A model generated the notes under the pieces. That model was not told the origin of the DNA, did no database searches, and saw nothing but the letters and a program-made list of their open reading frames with translations. DNA of 64,000 bases, from NCBI GenBank assembly GCA_025738555.1, contig JAOVFP010000001.1:496001-560000 (forward strand), given 5' to 3'. Both the position numbers and the translations under genes were made by a program. Of the stretch, positions 46,359 to 58,210 are shown piece after piece; position 1 is the stretch's first letter; every line of letters starts with the position of its first letter. Source of the stretch: Cyathus striatus. Its lineage: Eukaryota > Basidiomycota > Agaricomycetes > Agaricales > Nidulariaceae.

Positions 46359-46706
46359 TCAATATATATGACAACATACTATGTAATATGGCAGTGTACC
46401 CAGAGTAATCGACAACAATATTTGGAGTGTTTTTGCAATCTTTGGTACCTTCGACATGCATACATAGTATCCAGGTCTCCCATCATGAATTTGTGTAGCA
46501 AGTAGAGTTTTATCACTGTCAAGAAGCAGTCTCATCCTGTATTTATATATGAGCTCCATTGATTGTGGTCTCCCTTGGATCGAAAAACTTACACTCAAGC
46601 ACTTAGATAAGTATGATGTGATTGGATAGCAATGCATACTGGTTTGGAATGATGAACCATGTTTGCACTTTGTTTGCATCCAGCATATTGCCTGCTCCTC
46701 CTCCAC
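46359..46706 (-). CDS. Hypothetical fragment, about 115 aa, unknown
   Basis: The minus-strand frame contains LLLDSDKTLLATQIHDGRPG followed by a hydrophobic run (LQILLSITLGTLPYYIV), which could be one membrane segment. It is open over 115 codons and has reasonable composition. A plus-strand frame (46074-46505) overlaps part of it. The family is not recognised. Splice sites were not worked out, so this may be a single exon or a relic. Confidence 0.35.
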   Translation of the reverse strand: MEEEQAICWMQTKCKHGSSFQTSMHCYPITSYLSKCLSVSFSIQGRPQSMELIYKYRMRLLLDSDKTLLATQIHDGRPGYYVCMSKVPKIAKTLQILLSITLGTLPYYIVCCHIY

Positions 46707-46709
46707 AAC

Positions 46710-48600
46710 TGATCCTCAATGCCCAAGTGCTCCCTGGAAAATCTCCCAAGTTGTAATACTGTTCAACTGCATTGCCACTTGCAATTCAATCTAGTACTGT
46801 GTAGTGATTCCAAATGGAAATTTTTTAAATTATGTATACTTTATATTTCTTACCATAACTTCAATTTAGAAAGGGGCAGACATTTACAGGCATGTATGAA
46901 ATTTTAGTAAGTATGAATGTCACATCAAATGAAATCAATGCTAACCTTGTACACCTGATGTAAAATTGAAAAGTAATAGATTGGATCTCCATCCCTTCAT
47001 GAAGTTGTAGATTTGTTGTCATTCTGCATATTTATTCAAAGTAGCACTTGAACATTCATTGTATATGGTTATAGCTATTATCAATCTAACTCACCTGCTT
47101 GCTTGTCTAATCAACATGCTTATGGAGTATAAGCAAAAATAAATGTGAGTCAAACTTACACACCTCAAAGTGTGAGCCCTAATGCATGAGGCCTGAGGCA
47201 TGCATGCCTGTTAAGAATGTTAGGCTACATCAGAATTGGCAATTCATTACCAGATTGTGTTATGAAACTTATTGAAGGTTCCTCCAGTTATGAAGCCATT
47301 GCATATATTATTGCAAGTTAGAATCAACAGCTGTTTGTGGGCTGATAAGTATACACAAAAACAGAATAAGTAATCAACTATGGAATGCCTATTTAAGGTA
47401 CGAGATGTAGCTTGGCCAGTCTCATAGTACATGATGTAAATGTAAAGCAGAGAACTTCTGAGACATGGGAAATATGTTTTTATTGGCCAATTATTGATGT
47501 GATAAATTATATATGCAAACTAAAATATAGCTTATGAATGGAGTTCTGAATGATGACATAGTGATTTGAATGTGGCTTGCACCTCGAATTGAAAGTGCAA
47601 TGCTTCAGCCCTGTTCAATGCATCTGTGCTATATCGCTGGCACCATTCCTATTCACCTTATCTCTATCATAGGTTAAGTACATGCATCAGAAAAATCATT
47701 GTGTAATGAGAAGATTCAATTTGAGTTAATACAACTTGTGAGTGCAGTTGTTGTCCACAAAGTACTGTAGTGATGATAGCAGGAGTCAAACTTGTACACT
47801 TTGAATGTCACCTCACATGATATGTTGATATGCACACAGACCAGGAACAGCACATCTGCTGTCTAGACTCCAGACTCCAAATGGCTGTTGCTGCTGTCCA
47901 AGGTATATTTCTCTCCTTTCAAACCATTTTGCATACTTGCTGACATAAATAGTGTATGGAAGTGCAGGATAGCATTCCAGGGAAGGAGTTCTGAATCAAG
48001 TAAGATCATGAGACAAAGACTTCCCATCCATAGCATTCTTGCAATCCCATCTAGACCAGAGGCCAATCTGCCTATCCTGGGAACAAGATCACACTTTTGT
48101 CCCATGAGGATGCATGGGCTATCTTGTTGATAAGCAGACCAGTCAAACTTGTTAAGGTTTTGGTGTAGTGTTCCTTACCCTTTGCCTTCCCCAAATGCTC
48201 CTCCCTCCTTCGTGTACAATATACCCTATTATTCTTCAACATACATACAGTATTAGTTCCTGTATATAATTCAGTGAAATATTAGGTGTAATAGTTGAAA
48301 AAGGAGCAGTACATGAGCTCTGAATTGAAACCAGTACAATACTGCTATAGTAGGCTGTTACATTATTGCCCCACATATTTTACAACATTTTCATGATATT
48401 TCAACATTTTAACCTCACATAGATCTTTCTTATGAGTCCTTAGATGTTCTTGATGTGCTAGTGAGGTTCCACAGTGGGGGAAAGAGGTGGGACAGTGTAA
48501 GGAACAATATACTAAAATATCAATGAGTTTGACTGGACTGTCTATCAACAAGATACCCCATGCCAGTCATGTGATGCCAGCATGATCTTGTTTTAGATGA
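46710..48600. other. AT-rich sequence without a supported gene
   Basis: Only short frames (60-85 codons) on both strands, none with a recognised motif. Confidence 0.35.
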
Positions 48601-48605
48601 TTCAG

Positions 48606-50497
48606 TATGGCACACATACTGGGTAAAAACCAATGATTTTTTATTGTTTTGGTACACCTTCAAGAAATTGAAATTGGTACACCTTGATTTTTGAAATAGT
48701 ACACCTTGATTTTAATTTTTTGGAAATTGGTACATCTGAACAGAAAAAACTCAGAATTGGTACACCTTGAAAGCATCATGAAATATGGCACATTCACTAA
48801 TACTGCCAAGTGATAAGATGAGATCTAGTCTAGTAATATTGTATATAAGTATACTGCTGAACAATGGATAGCTTTCCACAGGGTTTAGAAACACAGATTA
48901 AATTTCTAAACATCTTAAGCAAGATGAGTCGAAATGCTGTTTTCCAAATCGGTACACATTGACAGCTGACCTTGAAACCACCCCCATCCTAGGTGGTGCA
49001 TCTGGAGGAGGCCTCCCCCCCCTCTTCTAGTTCTAAACACCATTTCTAAACATTTTTTCAAGATCCAACATTAGCCAATTTGGTGTGAGCTCATTATCAT
49101 GTCCCTTTGATTTATATATATCATTCCTCAACATTCAACAATGGTTGCTCTCCAAGTGAACTGCTCTTCATTGTATGTAAACATCATCTAAGTGCATTGT
49201 TTGAATTTTCTCAATCCTCCAACATCTTATTCTGAATGTACACTAAATTCTCAAACATCAAGTATCAATGAGACTCATACCCACTAAGCCAACTACATTG
49301 GAACATAAGTACAATTATTCCAGAATCTGAATGGAGACAACTGAGACCTATAAAATTGTTGCTCCATGTACTGTACAATATCACCTACCTAATAATGAAC
49401 TAGTAAAACCTTTGGGAAGATCAAATAAAACTCTTCATAAATGGTGCAATAAGATCAAGTTCTCAGGAACATGTCTCAGGGTACTTGTTATAGTTTCTAT
49501 TTATGGTGTATGCTGTCTTGCATTACAGTTTAGAAATAAAATCTACTTTCTCCCAAACAATGCTCACTTAAGTTTAGAAAAATAATCTAGGATTTTAAAC
49601 TCTGTGGAAAGCTATTCAATATGCAAGTCATGTGGGAATTTGTTTAGAAACAAGTTCCCTTGCGACTTTAATGATTACATAATCAGAAAGATCATTTTAT
49701 TTTTCCACCCCATCTGCTTGATGTATTTGGGGTCCTGCACTCGGCACATGATCAACAAAACATAGCATGGCAGTTAGGCCTTCCATAGTTGTGCACAAGT
49801 TGTGCATGTCATGCAGCTTTGTGTTGTGTTTGTGGTTTAAATGACCACATTCTTGTTTGCAGGCCAATCTGACAGGCACTGAAGCAAAGGCAAACAAAAT
49901 CCAAACTTGTCTTGTGCAGAAGTTTTCACATACCTCAAACTCCAAGACAACCACAGCAACATCGTTGTTTGAAGATTATGACATCTAAAGGTTGATCATC
50001 TTTAGGGATGAATGTACCACAACCAAAGTTGCAATCAGGACTAATGCAGGGACCTAGAGAAATATCCTGGAAGGACCCCATATTTGAAAGAAAATGGAAG
50101 AGGGAAGGAAGAGCAGTGCTTGGTAAAAAAAAAAAGGAAAGGCAGATGTGACATAAACTGCACAGTTGAAAACAGATGTAAATGCAAGGCTAGCCAAACA
50201 AGATACACACCAAAATGTGATCAGTGGCCAAGATGTACCAAAAATATATCATCTGTGGACAGGGTGTACCAACAGAATTTGAAGGTGAATGAGGTGTACC
50301 AGTCTTTTTCAGACATGTAGCAATCTCATATTATAGAGGTGTACCATTGAAATACAAGGTGTACCAAAATATGCTAAAATCGAGGTGAGGTGTACCAAAT
50401 AACACAACTTTTTCTCAAAAGTGTACCAATATTAGCAAAAAAAAAAAAAAGGACAAGGTGTACCAAAAAAGTCTTTTTACCCAGTATGTGTGCCATA
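48606..50497. mobile_element. Inverted-repeat element with GGTACACC subterminal repeats
   Basis: Perfect 24-bp ends: 48606-48629 begins TATGGCACACATACTGGG and 50474-50497 is its reverse complement. TTCAG lies just outside both ends (one base offset on the right). Next to each end are many copies of GGTACACCTT (left: 48650-48780, 48950) or AAGGTGTACC (right: 50230-50470), inverted relative to each other, like transposase-binding arrays. The 1.4-kb centre has only short frames. Confidence 0.75.
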
Positions 50498-51310
50498 GTT
50501 CAGCTATCAGACTAAATCCCATCCAGCTGTCTGCAAAACTTATGCACACTCGCCTTGAGTCCAGGCTTCAACTATTCTCCATCTCCACATCTGAAAATCA
50601 CATCTCCTGACCACACTCAAATCCACCCACCACAATGGCACATGTTGAACTGATTGGTGGCAAGAAGCTGGGCAATCCAACCGAGAGCATACCGAGCTGA
50701 GGAGGAGAGGTGTCTGAAATCGAGTGATGATGCTCAGGATTGGTGATAGTTCCAAGTGGGAGCTCAGTTACTGGAGGAAGCTTCAACACATATTACCCAT
50801 ATCCTTGAAGGCTCAAAACCACCAAATTGATCCTCCTGTTCTGGACACATTTTGACGAAGGAGATACTGTACTGATTAAGATCTTTGAACTGGTCCTCCT
50901 CACCATTTTTCCCCTACACCACCTTCCTCCCATCCTCATAATCGCCCATCTGAACCTCAGTAGGATTGAACAACACTCACTACAAGACACAAGACACATT
51001 AACTTCATGCCAAATCTGACCCTTGCTCCAAACCTTAATAGAGCATGGCTATCCTGAGTCTCCCTCCCCCACTTCATAATCCCCCTTTGAAGCTTCACAC
51101 CCAGGAGTCCTTGTGAGTACAATAGTATGGCCTTCAATGCAAAGCTGGCATGTTTGCGGTTATAGTTGGGAGGGGGGATCACATTTGCATAAGGCAGCCT
51201 TCATGCACAATGATACCAGGTGAATATGAAATTCACTCCTGCCATCAACACCACTAACACTAAGGCAGATCACAGTCACAGGCACCTCACAAAGAGGGCA
51301 CCAATATGAG
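50498..51310 (+). repeat. Dispersed repeat family R, copy C
   Basis: 50990-51310 contains ACATTAACTTCATGC, CCCCCTTTGAAGCTTCA, GGGGGGATCACATTTGCATA and AGGTGAATATGAAATTCACT. These occur in the same order as in copies A and B, but the two halves follow each other directly. The 129-codon minus frame here is non-genic. Confidence 0.5.
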
Positions 51311-51629
51311 CCTTGATTGGGTGAGTTGAAGCTGGACTATTCGAGGACCTGAATGATGCACTATCAATGCTGATGGACTGACTCAATAAGATGAAATATG
51401 AAAGCAGTTCAATGTTGTAGATAAAAATAACCTTACCTTGATGTAGATGGGTGTATGAGCAGTGTTCAATGAGATAGACTTGAAGTTAACCGCCTCTGCA
51501 AGGTCCTCTAGCACATGAACAACTAGAGGCATATTGGTTTCGAGTGACTTGATATTTCGTGGCATGCCACAATGTTCACACAAGTATATACAACTCTTAT
51601 ATAGAGAAGTTAAAAAGAATTTACCCAAG

Positions 51630-51710
51630 AAGAATCAAACCTCTACCTATTGAACAAAGGAATATATCCATCTGAATCATTTACCACTAGGCTATATGCC
51701 TTCATAAACA
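51630..51710 (-). repeat. tRNA-like A-box/B-box pair (candidate)
   Basis: On the minus strand TAGCCTAGTGGTAAATG is followed by GGTTTGATTC about 45 nt later. It may be a SINE head or a decayed tRNA gene with an intron. The stem pairs are poor. Confidence 0.3.
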
Positions 51711-51924
51711 TCACATTGGTAACGACTTTTACCCTGTACCAGACTACATTTTTTAACATTATTATAAACCATTTATATGTTAAGTATGGCTACATAATCT
51801 GGTTACATAATTAAAGAAACACATGTTTATTCTGGCTTGAAAGCTACATGTTGTAAATTTTGATGTGGCTGTTCATTATTCCAGTGCTTTTTGTATCTGC
51901 GAACTGAAATTTACACTGTGTATG

Positions 51925-52262
51925 GTGTCAGTTTTCATCCATCCCACCATTGCTGGCAAAGTTTGTTGAACAGGTTGCCAATGCAAACACATCCCAGGCC
52001 CATCATCCACCCCCTCATTACTACCACAACCTTTCTCTTCACCACCACCATCTTCATCTCCCCTCAGCCCCCATCGCCCCCATCATCATCAACAATGCAA
52101 AGTATGAACTAAAAACATGTATCAAAGATGCATCAACCAGCTTACACCTCTCATCCCTCGTCCCTTGTCCCTCTCCACCACTACTGCCTATGAAGAATGC
52201 AAGGCCTTGTAACAGACCCATGATAAGACATGTCAGCAAGGCATGAAGGGAGTGTCACAAGC
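51925..52262 (+). repeat. Dispersed repeat family R, copy D (empty site)
   Basis: Matches 24180-24350 plus 27710-27830 plus 28511-28545 in one continuous run (CATTGCTGGCAAAGTTTGTT, AAGTATGAACTAA, CTACTGCCTATGAAGAA, GACCCATGATAAGACATG). It lacks both the long-armed element and the LINE, so it shows the pre-insertion state of both sites. Confidence 0.7.
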
Positions 52263-53630
52263 CTCATTTTCATATAGAGTTTCATTATCTGGTACAGTGT
52301 CCACTCATAGGAAAGAACAGACATGGGGTAAGTGATATAGGAGGGAAGCATAGAGTCATGCCACAGTCAACATTGAGCAAAAAGGAAATGGAAGTAATAA
52401 TGTTGAAGAGGGGACACTACAATACTGGTTTATGGTATGTGTGGATGAGGAAGGGGGAAAGCTAGGAAGTAGAATGGCAGTGCAATAGCAAGAGAGGATG
52501 AAGAATAATAGAAGCCAACCAGTAGGTGATGCAAATAGGATGAATAGTACACCCATAAATGCTGTGCCTTTATCTCACTTGCAGCCCCATGTATAGCATC
52601 TATTCCAATCCAATATCATATGGTATTTCCAACTATGCCTGCTGTGTGGAGGCTCTTATTTCATGTTGCAAAGGCTCATGAGACTGCAGGGACAGAGCAC
52701 TTTAGTATTGTGAAAGTCATCCACAGACCACCATGGTGTTGTGTCAGATTTGACAATATGTCTGCATTGGGGCAAGAGATAGGATGATTTGATATCTCTG
52801 ATTGTCTGCAGCAAGTTGGCAGTCTGTACAAAAAGTCAGTACTCAGTACTAGCAGGAGTCAAGGTCAATGCCAGACCTTATGTGGTGCAAGATCAAGTGC
52901 AAGACAAGTAGACTAGATCACTGATTCTTCATGTTAAAAGTAGAGTAGAAAAGCTGAAGCAGTTGGGTAGTGAAGTTGCATTGGCCTATGTGCGAGTGGT
53001 GAGGTGGCAGTGGGGTGACAGCTTGGTCATTGGTTAACATTAGTTGCCTGTGAAGCAACATGGCAGATGGTATGTCAACCACTCCAAACAGTGAACTGCT
53101 GCCGAGCAGTGATTTACTTGTGTCTTCAATTCATTCATTGTTAGCAGCACCCTGGTCCCTTTCCTGATCTAGACCTCCTGAAATCAGTGTGAGTGTGTAT
53201 TGATTAATAAAAGGCAGTACTTGAATGAGTGGTAAATGGCTTCCCTCACTGATGATTGATATCACTATACTATCAGATGAAATCTTGGCACTTAGACTTT
53301 CAATTCCTTGTATACTTGTATCTTTGAAAGATAATTCAGATTGTCCAATAAGGCTCAGCTGATCAGTGTTGTGAGAACAATAGGCACTATTAATACATTA
53401 TCATGACAGACCCATCAAGTCAGTGCACACAGGCCACATCAGTAAAGAAAAAATAGGTGAGATTGAGTTTGATATCACTAGTTGATGTACAGTGCCGTAA
53501 AGACATAAGACACATAATAAGTAAGTCCCACAGCTGTTTGACACGATCCCACTGAACAAACTACACAATACTCCAACAATACTCATACCATGGCCTTTGC
53601 AAATTTGCAAAATGTCTCTATTAATACAGC
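52263..53630. other. No supported gene
   Basis: Scattered short frames. The sequence is moderately AT-rich and no repeat match inside this window was noticed. Confidence 0.35.
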
Positions 53631-54509
53631 TGATACGCCTTAAAACTATTTAATGGTTAAATATCCCTATTTGTCATATAATATTAGCACTCAGTATTAG
53701 TAATGCACATCATGAGTACAAGGGTTGGGATGAGTCCCGAGTTGCCAATCAAAGTGTTCTATTTTGAATACATTACTAAGGGAATGGGATATCTGAGAGC
53801 TGGGGTTGAGTACTGCACTGCCAGCAGAAATATCTATTTGATATATACTAAAGGAATAATACAAGATGTGTACTATCTAATTACTAGAGTCCAAAAGACT
53901 ATGTACAGGCACCCAGTACTTGATTAAACCTAAGGGAACGCGTTCCGCGTTCCTGTCACGTGATCAAACGCGAGGCGTTAGAACCGTTATCTCCGAACCG
54001 GTTATTGCGGTTACGCATAGACCGGAGCAAGTCATGTGACTTCGTACTTGTACTCCGAAATTATCCCACTGTTTGATCTACCACATGGAATTCCACATGT
54101 ATTGTTGCTCCCGCATGATCAATATGTTGGAAACAACATTATGTCGTCATATAAAGTAGTCTAGAGTAGTTCCTTTCCATATATAGGTACTGTACAGTTT
54201 CATTTGTAAAAGATATATAAGGAGGACAGGAAGGAGGAGGAGAAGTAAGCAATCCCAGGAGAAATCCTAGGCTTCTTCCACTCTAGGAGTGTAATAAATT
54301 GGAATAGGAACGAATCTGAACAGTACTTGAACCGAGTAATTTCATATTAGAAAGAATATTTAATCTATAGTTTCCTACCTTTATACTAGTTTATACATTA
54401 TCTGTGTTTTCTCTCCCTTGAACTTAAAGCCTGTGGTTTGCGATGATTATTTGAGTATTACAATATATATTAGTACTATTTAAATACAAATCACAAATTC
54501 GGTGCATCA
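53631..54509 (+). mobile_element. Solo LTR, copy C, upstream of the NB-ARC/TPR gene
   Basis: 879 bp from TGATACGCC to GGTGCATCA. CAGC flanks both sides (4-bp TSD). It retains more CpG (for example AACGCGTTCCGCGTTCC near 53937) than copies A and B, so it may be the youngest copy. It ends about 100 bp before the first NB-ARC exon and could supply a promoter (ATATATAAGGAGGA near 54212). Confidence 0.75.
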
Positions 54510-54608
54510 CAGCAACAATGATAGATAATGAGACATATATTGATAACCAGGTACTTATTGAATCAGCAATAGCTATTCACAAAATCTGATGGAGCATTCT
54601 AGATTAAC

Positions 54609-56862
54609 ATGATTACAAATCTAACGAGGGATGGGCAAATTTCACCAATTAGTCAAACAGCTCCAAGCACCACTGAAATGTTCACTGGGCAAGAGGAATA
54701 TCTTGATAGACTGAACAAATACTTCAAGTCTGAGAATATGACTTTGATCAGAACATACTTTCTCTTGTATGGAATGGGTGGAATTGGGAAAACCCAAATT
54801 TGCTTAAAATTTAAAGATAATTCTGAGGAGTAGTATGTGGTTGATCACTTCTAAATATATGTAATTAATACATGATTAGTTTTGAGTACATATTCTGGAT
54901 TGATGCATCTTCAGAAGAAAGTGTCATACAAAGTCTTAAAGATCTGTATAAGACTTATCCATCTGCTCAGTCAGGTGAATTTTCTGCAAATTCTGTTCTC
55001 AGCTGGGTTTCTTTCATAAAGTCAAAATGGTTGATTATCTATGACAATGCTGATGGATCTCCTGAAATAGTGGAGAAATATCTTCCACCTGGAAACAAGG
55101 GAAATATACTTATTACTAGCAGAAATCAAGCTTTGAAAAGAATTACTAGGAGTGAAAATTCCATGGAAGTTAAGGAAATGCGCGATGCTACTGCAAATGA
55201 ATTACTTCTCAAAACCAGTGGATTGGACCAGCAGTCTAAAAAGTATCAAGCTGTATCAAAAGATATAGTAACTGAACTTCATTGCCTTCCATTAGCTATC
55301 TCTCAAGCTGGTGCTTATATAATGAGTAGCAATTGTGACATTACTCAGTATCTGAAAGTCTACTTCAAGTACAGAGCTAAACTGATGGATAATGAAGATT
55401 TTAAAGGAGCTTCAAAGTATGATAAGACAGTTTATGGAACAAGGGAAATATCTTTTCAAAAATTATTGAGAATGTCAGAAACTTCAAATGATACAAAAGC
55501 TGCCAAATACACTATTACTATTATTAATATTTCTGCCTTCTTTCATCACATGAACATTCCTATAAATATATTTAAAGAGAGCTGCAAATGACTATTACTC
55601 AATTATTGAGGAATATATCAACAATATCAGGCCAATTTTTATTACAAGTATGGAAAAGGAATTATTCAATATAGATGAAGATAATGAATGGGACGAATAC
55701 CTTTTCAATAAAGCTACATCAATTCTTGTATCATTTTCTTTGATTAAAAAAGAAAATGTAAAATACTTCAGTTTTAATCCACTTGTTCAGCTTTGGTGTC
55801 AAGATAGAATGAAAAAATAGAAAGAGTGCACTGGATAGCAAATGCAAGTGGAATATTGTCTACATCAATATCATATAAAGATACTATTGAGGAATATAAA
55901 TATGCACAAGATATACACTTCAAATTGTATCAAAAATGAATAATATGATGGAGAACAACTACTATTTTGATACATTTGATAAGTTTTCAACAGCATTGGA
56001 AATGGCAGGAAAGCACAGAGAAAGACAGGATTTTCTTATGAGAATTGTGCAGAACAACAAAGAGTTATTAGGAGAAAATAATTCTAATACACTGACAAGT
56101 ATGAATAATTTGGCAGTAGCTAATTCTCATAGTGGAAAATGGAATGAGGCAGAAGAGTTGCAAACATGTGTCTTGGAGATACATACCAAGCTGCTAGGTG
56201 GAGAGCACCCAGATACACTGATAAATATGAATAATTTTGCATCAACTTATACTGCTCTTGGAAAATGGAATGAGGCAGAAGAGCTGCAGGTACATGTCCT
56301 GGAGATACATACCAAGCTGCTAGGCAGAGAGCACCCAGATACACTGACAGGTATGAATAATCTGGCAATGTTATTTTCTGATCTTGGAAGATGGAATGAG
56401 GCAGAAGAGTTGCAGGCACATGTCTTGGAGATATATACCAATCTGCTAGGTGGAGAGCACCCAGATACACTGATAAGTATGAATAGTTTGGCATCAACTT
56501 ATTCTGATCTTGGTAAATGGAATGAGGCAGAAGATTTGCAGGCACAAGTCTTAACTTATTTTGATCTTGGAAAATGGAATGAGGCAGAGAGCTGCAGGCA
56601 CATATCTTGAGGATACGTACCAAGCTGCTAGGTGGAGAGCACTCAGATACACTGAGAAGTATGAATAATTTTACATCAACTTATTCTGATCTTAGAAAAT
56701 GAAATGAGGCAGAAGAGCTACAGATACATGTACTGGAGATACATTCCAAGCTACTGGGTGAGGAACATTCTGATACTAAAATTAATTCTTCTATTGTAAA
56801 TTTTAATGAGTAACAGAGCCTGTAGGTTATTGAGTTAAGTGAGATAACACATTCATCATAGT
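54609..56862 (+). pseudogene. NB-ARC/TPR (fungal NLR-like) gene, degenerate
   Basis: Exon 54609-54832 has a short N-terminus, FTGQEEYLDRL, then the P-loop YGMGGIGKTQ. A 47-nt intron (54833-54879, GTATGTGG...GATTAG) follows. The next exon reads YIFWIDASSEES, LIIYDNADG (Walker B-like), ILITSRNQ and LPLAISQAGAYI (GLPLA-type), all NB-ARC landmarks in order. Five to six TPR units (56041-56780, GKWNEAEELQ...LLGGEHPDTL) follow. NB-ARC/TPR proteins are ATP-driven switches thought to act in fungal recognition of non-self. Lesions are one-base frame changes near 55572, 55812 and 55935 (all in A-runs), one near 56588, TGA at about 56699-56701 and TAA near 56811. The A-run changes could be assembly errors, and the 3' stops look real. 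Confidence 0.8.
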
Positions 56863-57360
56863 ACTCATAAATTCTTTATTTCTTTTATTTACCATTTATT
56901 CCCTTTCACCCTTTTATTTACATTATGCTCCAGTGAAACTTATGGAATGAATATATAGAATACTTGATACAATCTTACACTGAGATATATATTAACTAAC
57001 AATGTCTATGTACTAAGCAGCCATTATAATCAAATTATTGGATTTGATTGCCCATGGATTGGTTTACTAATATTGCCCTTTAATAAGTCAGAGTATGCAA
57101 ATGATTGTATTTGATTGACCAAGGATTGTTGTATTAACATAGCCCACTGATCAGTCATTATATACAAATGATTGCATATGATTGTTATAGAATATTCCTC
57201 ATACAAAAAAGCATCAGAATGGCTGATACTTATGAACAGCAAGCATTCATCAGTGCATTTCCAGCTTTGATGAAGAATTGGCAAGATTGGCTGAAAGAGC
57301 TGCAAAGGATAAGTAAGCCAAGGCCTAACTAGCATCTCAAAATTTATGAACTCATAGTAC
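56863..57360. other. AT-rich 3' flank of the NB-ARC/TPR copy
   Basis: 56860-56990 matches 40084-40200. 57025-57190 holds two diverged copies of a TATGCAAATGATTGNATNTGATTG block. No gene. Confidence 0.5.
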
Positions 57361-58210
57361 AAGCTGAGGATGCATGTGCGCTATATTGCCATTGTACTCC
57401 TACTCAAGTGCTGATATTTACCGAATTTTTAACTTCATACAATACATCGATGCTTGGGTAATAACATGTACAAGGTAGTAGTATAGTTAAGCATAAAAAA
57501 CAATTGATGTACTGACCATTATCAATAGTGACAATTGTGAGAGTTGATCATAGTTCATACCTGGTTGAACTCTAAGTGTGAGGTGGTACATGTGTACTAT
57601 ATCGCCACTTTACATCTATTTGAGTGATAGCATTTGATGAGTTTTGATTGGCTGTGTAAGAGTCATGTATGAAAACTTCAAGAACCTGAAGTAAATAAAT
57701 ATAAGGGTTACACTGGAAGCTCATGATATTTAGTGCGATACTTGGGTTGTAATACAGGTAAAAGTATGATATTCTTCAATGCAAATAGTGATTATAGCGA
57801 GAATTGAATGCTGACCAATCTTGAAGTGTGAGGTAGTATGTGTGCACTATATCACCACTATACACTCCTATTCAAACACCAATATTTAAGTAAATTTGAA
57901 ATGGTGCACAGTGGTTATCAATGTCTATGAGGAAAACATGACATGGTAGTTATTTGTAAGAATGTCATATATGAAAACACTAAAGCACTTGAACTAATTA
58001 TAATGGTTAACATTAAAAGCTTGCACTAGATAGTGAACACATTGGTACTTGGGTAATAATACAGGATAAGAATATAGCTTAATGTCTTCTTTCACAATGA
58101 TGATAGTGTGAGTTGAACATAGCTCGCATTCTGTCGAACTCGAAGGTAACATCTACACTATATTGCCACTGCACTCTTATTCACATGTTGGTAGTTAACA
58201 AATTTTAATA
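57360..58210. repeat. Diverged tandem repeat, four units of about 210-315 bp
   Basis: Units start near 57362, 57571, 57822 and 58137. Each carries a block like GTGTGAGGTNGTA, GTGYACTATATYGCCAC and a CTCCTATTCAA-like motif. No coding capacity. Confidence 0.55.
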
